This document shows, piece by piece, positions 30,091 through 38,677 of a DNA stretch of 64,000 nt (positions are counted from its first letter, which is position 1; the number at the start of each line of letters is the position of its first letter). Under the pieces are notes generated by a model that was not told where the DNA came from, ran no database searches, and saw only the letters and a list, made by a program, of their open reading frames with translations. Position numbers and translations under genes: made by a program. This DNA comes from Ignavibacteriaceae bacterium (GTDB lineage Bacteria; Bacteroidota; Ignavibacteria; Ignavibacteriales; Ignavibacteriaceae): positions 1-64,000 of the forward strand of contig JACAFB010000015.1 in assembly GCA_013388545.1 (NCBI GenBank), given 5' to 3'.

Positions 30091-31242
30091 ATGAAAGCAA
30101 AATCTTTAATTGATTCTTCATCAAAATTTTTCATTACAACAATCGGAATTATAGTAATCGGAATTGTACTTAAAGAGCTTAGCCACATTTTTATACCGCT
30201 GGTAATTGCGATATTCCTTTTTTTCGCATTTGCCCCGCTTAACAACATTCTTGAGAAATTTAAAATCCCGCTCTTCCTGATTACAATTATAGATATAGTC
30301 ATAACCTTTGCTTTTTTGTACGGAGTCGGAAAAGTTGTTTTCGATTCTTTTATGCAATTTAGCGAAGGACTTCCTTTTTATGATGAAAAATTAAGCCAGA
30401 TGATTCGCAACATCGCTGTAAGCTGGGGAATAAAAGATACTTTTTTCACAAATTTTTCTTTTGAACAGCTTCTTTCAAAACTCGATTACAGCTCCATTGC
30501 CGGAGGATTCTTTTCATCTACCTTCTCAATTCTTGGAAGTATTTTATTTGTGCTATTTTATTTTGTTTTTGTCATTTCAGGTGAAAGAACAATTTACCAG
30601 GCTATAAAAAACCGATATGTTTACAAAAAAGTTAAACCTGAGTTGAAGAAAATCAAAAAATATCTCAGCTCATCTTCTGCCGCTGCTGATGAACAAGCTA
30701 ACACCGACGAATTATTGCTTGAACGACAAAAACGTGAAGAGCAGCTCGAAAACACCTTCAGAATAATTACCGAGCAGATTCAGCGTTACATACTTACAAA
30801 ACTTAGCGTTAACCTGGCTGCCGGAATTTTAACCTCGCTTGCTTTATATATAATTGGAATTGATTATCCGATTGTCTGGGGATTATTTGTTTTCCTTTTC
30901 AACTTTATACCTACAATTGGTTCTGCTGCTGCATTGATTTTACCTGTACTGTTTTCAATAGTTCAGTTCGATTCATTCGGACTTGTGCTGTTAGTGATTT
31001 TGATAATGGCAGGAATTCAGACACTTGCTTTTAATGTGGCCGAGCCAATGATTGTCGGTAAGAGTTTAAACCTTAATCCACTTTTAATTTTGCTCTCGGT
31101 ATTAGTGTGGGGATATATCTGGGGAATCGTTGGAATGCTTTTATCGGTTCCATTAACTGCGATAATTAAAATAATAATTTCAAATTCATCTTCTCAGAAT
31201 CTTCACTTCATTGAACAGCTAATGAGCCAGGAAAAAGCTTAG
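30091..31242 (+). CDS. AI-2E family transporter
   Basis: Multi-TM; NFIPTIGSAAALILPVL, LNPLLILLSVLVWGYIWGIVGMLLSVPLTAIIKI. Confidence 0.92.
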   Translation: MKAKSLIDSSSKFFITTIGIIVIGIVLKELSHIFIPLVIAIFLFFAFAPLNNILEKFKIPLFLITIIDIVITFAFLYGVGKVVFDSFMQFSEGLPFYDEKLSQMIRNIAVSWGIKDTFFTNFSFEQLLSKLDYSSIAGGFFSSTFSILGSILFVLFYFVFVISGERTIYQAIKNRYVYKKVKPELKKIKKYLSSSSAAADEQANTDELLLERQKREEQLENTFRIITEQIQRYILTKLSVNLAAGILTSLALYIIGIDYPIVWGLFVFLFNFIPTIGSAAALILPVLFSIVQFDSFGLVLLVILIMAGIQTLAFNVAEPMIVGKSLNLNPLLILLSVLVWGYIWGIVGMLLSVPLTAIIKIIISNSSSQNLHFIEQLMSQEKA

Positions 31243-31268
31243 ATTATTAACGATGAACCTGTAGTATT

Positions 31269-32285
31269 TTAAGAATCTTCTTTTAACCTGATGATCATTT
31301 TCTGCTGAATCTTATCCAGAATTTCTTTGGTTACAAATACTTCTTTGAATATCTCTTCAATATTTTCTTTAGTAACATTTTCAAAGTCTGTTTCCCGTGG
31401 GAATATACACATGCCGCCAAGGTCAATCGCAGCAGGGCTCATAAGAATTTGTTCATCTCCCTGTTTGTAATAATGAGTTGAACGGTGTTTCTCGCGAAGA
31501 AAAATAATTATTCTCCAGCCATATTCGCTTTCATAAAATGAGATCAGGTTCATCAATGGCTCTTCCTGCGCATTTACAAGTTCAGAATACACTGAATAAA
31601 AGATATTGAAAACTTTCAGAATGAAAGAATAATCCGTACTCTCAATCGTAATGAACTTTCTCAATCCATCATCAACTGCATAAACCAGATCATCTTTCTC
31701 ATCCAATATTTCTGATCCGTACTCATTTTTAATTAAGTGAAACTCCTCATCAATCGGCATGAACAATTTGTTGCCTGCCTGAAAATGTAAATGATCCGGC
31801 GCAGATGCACCGCAGCGTGGACCGTTATAAATTACCGAATAATGCTCAGAGAGATCTCTGCTTAAATCAAGCAGGTATGGAAATGTGTCGATTATTCTTT
31901 GAGGCTTATGTTTTTCATGAGCTAATGTAAAGTGAACAGGAAAAATCGGGAAAGGATTACAAAGAATTATATATTCATCGTGGTATAAAACACCTTTCTG
32001 TCCGTCTGGTAGATTTTCACTGCATAGGAAACACTTTCGCTCCAGTATTGATTGATCATCAACTTTTGCCGAGGTTGAAGTCATCCTGCCGGGATTAAAC
32101 TGGGCTTTTATGCTGAAACCGCCAAACTGAAATGATTTTACTTTAACTGTTTTGAGGGATTCAACACCCGCTGCCAGCATTTCCCATTCATCTTTTTGCC
32201 TGATAAATAATGTCCTTGCAGCCTCCGAAAAATTATTTTCGTTTGCGTAATTGATTATTAAGGGATCTTCTGATAAAACGCTCAT
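31269..32285 (-). CDS. DUF4922 protein, GalT/GDP-L-galactose phosphorylase-like HIT superfamily
   Basis: CFLCSENLP, FPIFPVHFTLAHEKHKPQRI, NGPRCGASAPDHLHFQAG. Confidence 0.85.
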   Translation of the reverse strand: MSVLSEDPLIINYANENNFSEAARTLFIRQKDEWEMLAAGVESLKTVKVKSFQFGGFSIKAQFNPGRMTSTSAKVDDQSILERKCFLCSENLPDGQKGVLYHDEYIILCNPFPIFPVHFTLAHEKHKPQRIIDTFPYLLDLSRDLSEHYSVIYNGPRCGASAPDHLHFQAGNKLFMPIDEEFHLIKNEYGSEILDEKDDLVYAVDDGLRKFITIESTDYSFILKVFNIFYSVYSELVNAQEEPLMNLISFYESEYGWRIIIFLREKHRSTHYYKQGDEQILMSPAAIDLGGMCIFPRETDFENVTKENIEEIFKEVFVTKEILDKIQQKMIIRLKEDS

Positions 32286-32294
32286 ATTAACCTG

Positions 32295-33407
32295 CTAACT
32301 GTTAATAACATTTGAATAAATTTCTATTGTTCTGTTTATAAACTTTTCCATTTCAAATTCTTCGATTACCCGTTTCCGGGCAGCTTTTCCTAATTCTGAT
32401 CTCTTTAACGGATCTTTCAGAAGTATCTCAACTTTTTCCGTGAGATCCGCAGCATTTTTCTTCTCGAAAAACAGCGAGGTGATACCGTCTTTTGCTATCT
32501 CAAGTACACCTTCTGCTCTTGCACAAACTGATGGCAGTTCCATTGCCATTGCTTCAACAAGCGCGACTCCGAATGATTCTGCATGCGATGGAAAAATAAA
32601 AATATCCATTGCACTCAACAAATCCGGTATATCTCTTCTGAAGCCTGTGAATATTATTTTATTACCGGCAAGCCTGCCAGCCATTTGCTTTATTTCGTTT
32701 TCATATTCATCTTCACCCCTGCTTGCTTCTCCAACAATTACAAATCGCACATTGTTGTACCCGGATGAAATTATTTTCGCCATTTCAAGAAATTCTTCGT
32801 GTCCTTTTCCCGGAGTGAATCTTCCTATCATTCCAATCAGGACTTCTTCAGTTGAAACTTTAAACTCATTCCTGATTTTTTGTCTGTCAGCTTTTTCAGG
32901 ATTGAATGCCGCGCAATCAATTCCGTTATATACAATTTCAATCTGATCGGATTTGAGAGGAGTTGTATCATTCAGGTTTTTTGCAATTGCATTGCTGATT
33001 GCAAGAGCCTTATTTACTCTTTCGTAAAGAAACCGATGAAAAAAATCTTTTTTAACGACAAAAGATCCTACGTGTTTTGTAAATATCAGCTTAGATGCTG
33101 ATTTAACTAAACGAAGCGCCGGAACTAATATCCATAAATCTTTAGATGCGTGGCTGTGAATCAGATCATATCTCATTCGTCTGAGTAATCCGGCTGCTTT
33201 TAAGACCGCTATTGGGCTGAAGTATCCGGCTGACTTTATAGGATGAATTATTATTCCAAGATTATTTGCTTCAATGTGCATTCTGGATTCGGAAAGGCAT
33301 AATAGCTCGGGCCAGATTCCTTTTTCAAGAAGCTTTTTTATCATAGCAAGCATAACCATTTCCATTCCACCCCAGCTTTTGGATAAACAGGAATACAAAA
33401 TTTTCAT
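32295..33407 (-). CDS. GT4-family glycosyltransferase
   Basis: SKSWGGMEMVML N-terminus, IGMIGRFTPGKGHEEFLEMA, FPSHAESFGVALVEAMAMELP. Confidence 0.93.
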   Translation of the reverse strand: MKILYSCLSKSWGGMEMVMLAMIKKLLEKGIWPELLCLSESRMHIEANNLGIIIHPIKSAGYFSPIAVLKAAGLLRRMRYDLIHSHASKDLWILVPALRLVKSASKLIFTKHVGSFVVKKDFFHRFLYERVNKALAISNAIAKNLNDTTPLKSDQIEIVYNGIDCAAFNPEKADRQKIRNEFKVSTEEVLIGMIGRFTPGKGHEEFLEMAKIISSGYNNVRFVIVGEASRGEDEYENEIKQMAGRLAGNKIIFTGFRRDIPDLLSAMDIFIFPSHAESFGVALVEAMAMELPSVCARAEGVLEIAKDGITSLFFEKKNAADLTEKVEILLKDPLKRSELGKAARKRVIEEFEMEKFINRTIEIYSNVINS

Positions 33408-33459
33408 CTTCTTCTGCTCATAATTTTTTTCTTTCTATCATTCTCAGATTTTTTCTACC

Positions 33460-34830
33460 TCAGTAAATCTTTTTTAGATGAGCATCTCTGAAATAGTGAA
33501 TTAATATTTCATCAAAGAAGTATCCCTGTTCTGCCATAACAGCTGCTCCAATTTGGCATAAGCCAACCCCATGACCCCATCCGGCCCCGTAAATTATAAA
33601 CTTCCCCGGAATGTCGTCTTTAATTTCAGATTTTTCAATTACAATAGCAGAGCTGTAAAGATGAGTCTCAGAAAGTATTCTCCTGATTTCAAGCTCCTTC
33701 CCGATTGTCATTGTTTTCTTTTCACCTTCAATTCTTAGTTTTATAAGGCGCGATGATTTTCCTCTTTCAACCGGGATAAGATTTTTAATGAGTCCAAAAT
33801 CTATCCCGCTTTTCCGTTTTACCAATTCAGAAATCTGATCCTGGGTGTAAACAATTTTCCAGCGATAAAAATCTTTTGTTTCCTGATCGTAATCTAAAAG
33901 TATCTGATTCAGAATTTTTATGTCTGTTGTGTTGCAAAAGCCGGGAGGGTTTCCTTTAATCCATTTTATTGCATTGGTTTCTTTGCTGAAATCAGTATCG
34001 AAGGCATCTGTCTCATACTTATAGTCAAACACAGCTGTTAATGATTTGTGAATTTCAGGTTCCCACACATTTTCAAATGATTCTGAAATTCCCCCGCAAG
34101 CTTTTGAAAAACGCGCATCAAGAATTTTTTCTTCGCTTATCAAAACAATGCCTCTTGTTTCATCAACAGCTTTTTGTGCAGAGTCTGTTGTTACTTTAGT
34201 TACTCCCTGGTATCGCTGACAATGATCATCGGCACAAACATCGAAAAGCTTGTGATCTTCCCGGTCGTACCATCGGACAATTTCATCTTCGGTTATATAA
34301 CCCGACTCATATTTCTTTGCTGTGGTTTTTATTGTTTTGGACTTTTCAATTTGCGCAAGTAGCCAGCTTCGCGAAACAACTGCGGTTGCTTTAAGCATTT
34401 GCAGCGAGCATTTAGCACTCATCTCTGATGATATAACACTCATTAAGTAATTTTCAATCGGGATGATATTTACTGCCACAACATTTTCGTTATCCTTTAT
34501 CAACTTCAAAGAATAAATGAAACGCTGTTTTTCTCTTCGCTCCCAGTGGAATTTAACGCCGATTACTACATCGCGTATAAGAAAGGATTCGCTTTCGGGG
34601 TCTTGCGGTTCAAAAATGATTTCGTCTGAGATCTCAATTTTATCATTATCCCCTGTGCAAATTATCCGGTTGTTTATAATTTCAGCTTCGTAACGCCCGC
34701 TGAAAAGTTGCTTGAAGCCGAATGACTTATATTCTCCATACAATTCAAACCTGATTTTCTTATCGCTAAGTATGCCCACACTGATGTAAGGTTCTTTTTC
34801 GTAGCTGGTCATTTTGATTCTCTCTCGCAA
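33460..34830 (-). CDS. SpoIID/LytB domain protein
   Basis: SSEMSAKCSLQMLKATAVVSRSW, ARFSKACGGISESFENVW, GAGWGHGVGLCQIGAAVMAEQGYFFDEIL. Confidence 0.92.
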   Translation of the reverse strand: MRERIKMTSYEKEPYISVGILSDKKIRFELYGEYKSFGFKQLFSGRYEAEIINNRIICTGDNDKIEISDEIIFEPQDPESESFLIRDVVIGVKFHWERREKQRFIYSLKLIKDNENVVAVNIIPIENYLMSVISSEMSAKCSLQMLKATAVVSRSWLLAQIEKSKTIKTTAKKYESGYITEDEIVRWYDREDHKLFDVCADDHCQRYQGVTKVTTDSAQKAVDETRGIVLISEEKILDARFSKACGGISESFENVWEPEIHKSLTAVFDYKYETDAFDTDFSKETNAIKWIKGNPPGFCNTTDIKILNQILLDYDQETKDFYRWKIVYTQDQISELVKRKSGIDFGLIKNLIPVERGKSSRLIKLRIEGEKKTMTIGKELEIRRILSETHLYSSAIVIEKSEIKDDIPGKFIIYGAGWGHGVGLCQIGAAVMAEQGYFFDEILIHYFRDAHLKKIY

Positions 34831-34969
34831 ATATTTCTGAGATTTCCTTTCAAAATATAAGAATTGTTTAGAGAATCTGATAAAAACTATCTTGTAATGA
34901 ACGGTGGATTCAAGCTTTGTTGATCCATATTCATCATATTAAATCTGCTCATAATCATTAAGCCCTTTT

Positions 34970-35153
34970 GGTATCTCTGTCAATTCTATATAAATATTTT
35001 CTTTTAACATTAATATTACCCATAGTCTCACTCTTAGTCTTTGCAGCAAGCTGTAACACAACCAAACCGCCAACTATAAATCCATCACCGCCTGTTGTCA
35101 GATGTCGGTAACGGAGTTGGACTATTGCTTGATACAACCTATAAAGATATCTA
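34970..35153 (+). pseudogene. Remnant of a lipoprotein N-terminus
   Basis: Frame reading YKYFLLTLILPIVSLLVFAASCNTTKPPTINPSPPVV (lipobox, no start codon), then continuation SDVGNGVGLLLDTTYKDI* in another frame. Confidence 0.45.
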
Positions 35154-35323
35154 GTTTTGTTGTTAGTTTTTCTTCAAATGCAGCTATATTCAAAAACTCT
35201 TTATCTTATTTGTGTGTTTTGAAATTTTCTGAACACTGCCAATTAATTACCTGCTATCATTAAATCAAAAAATGGTAAATTAGCTCTGCACAGATTTACT
35301 TTTTCCTGATAATTTTGATAACT

Positions 35324-36247
35324 ATGAATAAAAATACTCAACAAACAATTTCTATAATTGGATTTCCTATGGATCTCGGTTCCGGCAGGCGCGGCGTGGA
35401 TATGGGACCATCGGCATTACGCATTGCGGGATTGGAAAGCAAACTCGAACAGCTTGGTTATATAATTGAAGATACCGGTGATGTAAACATTGAGATAATG
35501 GAAAGACAAAAACTTCATGATCCTAAACTTAGATATTTAAATGAAATTCTTAAGACCTCAAAAATTCTGGCTTTGCGAACTGAAAAAGTTTTAGAGCAAA
35601 ATAAATTTCCTCTTTGCATCGGCGGCGATCACTCAATGGCTTTGGGAACAATTGCAGGAATCTCTTCTTACTGTAAAAAAAACAAATTAACTCTCGGTGT
35701 CATCTGGATTGATGCCCATACAGATATGAACACACATGAAACAACACCTTCAGGCAATATCCATGGAATGCCGCTTGCTGCTTCAATGGGGCTTGGACAT
35801 CCTGATCTTGTAAACTTTTACGGATTTGCCCCTAAATTTAAGCCGGAAAACTGTGCAATCATTGCTGCAAGAAGTATTGATGTTGAGGAAAGAAAAATCA
35901 TAAAGAAACTTAACCCCGCTGTTTACACAATGAGTGATGTTGATAAACTTGGAATACACAGAATAATTTCCCGCGTGCTGAAACAATTCAGGGAAAAAGT
36001 TGATCATATACATGTCAGCTTTGATGTTGACAGTGTTGATCCGAATTTTGCCCCCGGTGTTGGAACCCCCGTTCCCGGCGGTTTAAGCTACAGAGAAGCT
36101 CACTTGCTTATGGAATCAATTGCTGAGTGCGGTTGCATGTCTTCTCTTGAAGTTGCCGAAGTGAATCCTATTCTCGATAATAAAAACAGCAGTGCAATTT
36201 TTGCAACTGATTTGATTGCTTCAAGTATGGGGCAAAGGATTTTGTAA
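35324..36247 (+). CDS. Arginase (ureohydrolase)
   Basis: GGDHSMALGTIAG, WIDAHTDMNTHETTPSGNIHGMPL, SFDVDSVDPNFAPGVGTPVPGG. Confidence 0.95.
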   Translation: MNKNTQQTISIIGFPMDLGSGRRGVDMGPSALRIAGLESKLEQLGYIIEDTGDVNIEIMERQKLHDPKLRYLNEILKTSKILALRTEKVLEQNKFPLCIGGDHSMALGTIAGISSYCKKNKLTLGVIWIDAHTDMNTHETTPSGNIHGMPLAASMGLGHPDLVNFYGFAPKFKPENCAIIAARSIDVEERKIIKKLNPAVYTMSDVDKLGIHRIISRVLKQFREKVDHIHVSFDVDSVDPNFAPGVGTPVPGGLSYREAHLLMESIAECGCMSSLEVAEVNPILDNKNSSAIFATDLIASSMGQRIL

Positions 36248-36759
36248 TGAGATTCAATTCATTAAATATTTACATCGCTGCTTTCCTGGTTGTTACTCTT
36301 GTATTAAAGCTTCTGGGAATACTTCAAATAGGTTATCTTGAAATTTTATCTTATCTGATGATTATCTGTAGTATGGTTATGCTTATCTATTCTTTACAGA
36401 ATAAGCGGCCAGGAATTTTGTTTGGGGGCACATTTATTTTTTTATCAGGGGTGCTGTTGTTTCTCGCCAGCCGTTTTGAATTTATAAGCATTTCCAGACT
36501 GATTACTTCTGCCGTGTTAATGATCAGCGGAACAGGTATCCTGATGATTTATTTTTTCATTAATAGAAACAAGTTTCATCTTGCAAGCTCGCTTTTACTT
36601 CTTACGGGCGGACTAACACTGACACTTTTGGGAAGCGCAATTTCCTTTAATGACTTTATTAAAACGCTTGCAGAAATCGGCAAAAAATATTGGCCGGTAA
36701 TTATTATCAGTTTAGTTGTAGTGGTTTTGTTATTGAGAGAGAGAAGTGACAAAAATTAA
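36247..36759 (+). CDS. Integral membrane protein of unknown function
   Basis: 170 aa, several TM helices; start overlaps arginase stop. Confidence 0.7.
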   Translation: MRFNSLNIYIAAFLVVTLVLKLLGILQIGYLEILSYLMIICSMVMLIYSLQNKRPGILFGGTFIFLSGVLLFLASRFEFISISRLITSAVLMISGTGILMIYFFINRNKFHLASSLLLLTGGLTLTLLGSAISFNDFIKTLAEIGKKYWPVIIISLVVVVLLLRERSDKN

Positions 36760-36761
36760 AG

Positions 36762-37913
36762 TTAGAGAGTCCCTTCAAGATAAATAAGTCCTTCGGGGCT
36801 TTTGGCATATTGATTAGTTTCTGCTGTAAGAATAAACCTGACTACATTTCTGAAAGTAAGAGCAGGAAATGAAACCGGATAAAAAGTTTTTCTTAATGAC
36901 GGATCTATGATTCCCATTGAATAAAATTTTCCTTCTTCTGTCACCCATAAAATAAAAATCTTTCCGGGTTCCATGGCCGGCATATTTGAATATTGAAACA
37001 CTGCTTTATTCATATCCAGGCTCAAAATCAGTTTACCGATACCATCTCTGTCAGCTTCAGAACCATTAAGGTTAACGACCGCCACATCTTTCGAAGTCAG
37101 AATTTCACGGACTGTACTATCGTCAGAAGATTGAATGGAAGTATTTACAGATTCTTTTTTCAGCCGGTCAACTTCTTTTTCATAAACACTAATTTTTTTT
37201 GTGAAATGATTGTAGATGAAATAGATTGCAACAATTGCTGCAATAAAAATCAGCAGCGGAATAATCCAACCAAGTTTTCCGCCTTTTTTCCTGGAATTCA
37301 ACTGAAGAAGCTTTTCACTGTACGGTGTGTAAGAAAATTCTTTAAGCTTATTTTTTAGTGGAACCCCGCCCGAATCTTTTAACGGAGCGGGTTTAGTGAT
37401 AACAACGGGCTCCGTAACTCCTTCAATCTTTTCCGGAACAGTAGGCTGAACCTTTTCTGGAATTTCTTCAGCTTCGACCTTGATAAAGTCGAGAGAATCA
37501 CCGGTAACTGAAGCAACCTCTTTTGTTTCTTCTATTATTTCTTCTTTTTCTATCGGTGACTGATCATTTTCAGGTATTATTTCCTCTCTTACTTCGTTTG
37601 GCAGAACTAATTTTTCTTCAGGTTTTACCGGGAGGGTCTTTTGTGAAATAATTTGTTCAGCTTCCATTCTCTTTGCACGTTCCTCTTCACTGTATCGATA
37701 AAGCTTTCGTGCAACGGTATCTTTTAAAGTAACGGGCGGTGTTTGCATTGGAAGCAGTAAAGGCAGCTTACTGATTAATGATTGAACAGATTCTAATTCA
37801 GTTAATTCATTAGCTCCGGAGGTATAAGTTTGTTCTATGAATTTTTCCTGCTGGCCCAGTTCAAAGCTCCAAAGCGCGCCTGAAGTCAATAGCTCTTTTA
37901 GTTTATCACTCAT
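36762..37913 (-). CDS. Anti-sigma-K (RskA)-like protein
   Basis: Central TM; C-terminal NLNGSEADRDGIGKLILSLDMNKAVFQYSNMPAMEPGKIFILWVTEEGKFYSMGIID; overlaps sigma stop codon (TAATG). Confidence 0.8.
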   Translation of the reverse strand: MSDKLKELLTSGALWSFELGQQEKFIEQTYTSGANELTELESVQSLISKLPLLLPMQTPPVTLKDTVARKLYRYSEEERAKRMEAEQIISQKTLPVKPEEKLVLPNEVREEIIPENDQSPIEKEEIIEETKEVASVTGDSLDFIKVEAEEIPEKVQPTVPEKIEGVTEPVVITKPAPLKDSGGVPLKNKLKEFSYTPYSEKLLQLNSRKKGGKLGWIIPLLIFIAAIVAIYFIYNHFTKKISVYEKEVDRLKKESVNTSIQSSDDSTVREILTSKDVAVVNLNGSEADRDGIGKLILSLDMNKAVFQYSNMPAMEPGKIFILWVTEEGKFYSMGIIDPSLRKTFYPVSFPALTFRNVVRFILTAETNQYAKSPEGLIYLEGTL

Positions 37914-38494
37914 TACTCCCGCCCTTCTTTATTAAAATTATCCATAAGGCTGGCGATTGCAGTTTTTAGCTTCAACTGTACTGTAAGTAAAGGAATATTA
38001 AGCTGCGTTGCGATTTCATTCTCGGTTAATCCTTCAAAGTAAGCCAGCTCAATTACATACCGCTGAGCATCTGTAAGCTTATTCATTGCGGCAGTTATTT
38101 TTTCTTTGCTTTTATCAATATCATTTAAGCTGACTTTATCATCGTAAGAAAGAGATGGAGGTATAATGAATTTATCTTCGTAAGAGTCATCATATGGAAT
38201 TGAAATGGTATTTTTTTCTCTGCGCAAAGTGTCGAGGATTTTGTTCCTTGTTAAAGTGAGGATCCAAGAATAAGCGTTGTTAGATCCTGTTTTGAAAAAC
38301 GATGCCTTTTTCCAGATTATTAAAAAAACATTAGCCAGTGTTTCTTCAGCTTTCTGATTGTCTGCAAGCATTCTTTTTGTAAGCGTAAATAATAAAGCTG
38401 AATATCTGTTATAAAGCGATTCGAGCGCTTTTGAATCACGCTGAGCAACTTTATGAAGTAATTCGGAGTCTGTAAATTCTTTTTCTGTGACCAC
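37913..38494 (-). CDS. ECF sigma factor, SigK-like
   Basis: LYNRYSALLFTLTKRMLADNQKAEETLANVFLIIWKKASFF; AQRYVIELAYFEGLTENEIATQLNIPLLTVQLKL. Confidence 0.93.
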   Translation of the reverse strand: MVTEKEFTDSELLHKVAQRDSKALESLYNRYSALLFTLTKRMLADNQKAEETLANVFLIIWKKASFFKTGSNNAYSWILTLTRNKILDTLRREKNTISIPYDDSYEDKFIIPPSLSYDDKVSLNDIDKSKEKITAAMNKLTDAQRYVIELAYFEGLTENEIATQLNIPLLTVQLKLKTAIASLMDNFNKEGRE

Positions 38495-38677
38495 TTAAGA
38501 ATAGATTTTGTTTTGGAACAAATCTAAAGTTGAAATATCTAAAAATCAATCATAATACTGTAAATAATACCCGAGGTTTAAGCTTACAAAGCATTTATTT
38601 ATTTTTGGGTTCGGAAAAACACAGTAATAATTTATTTTTTAAATAATTTTAATTCTTAAAATTAGAATAAGGAAAGC

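Noticed and set aside
36993-37358. Antisense ORF in the anti-sigma gene
   Set aside because: Fully inside a supported CDS, no independent evidence.
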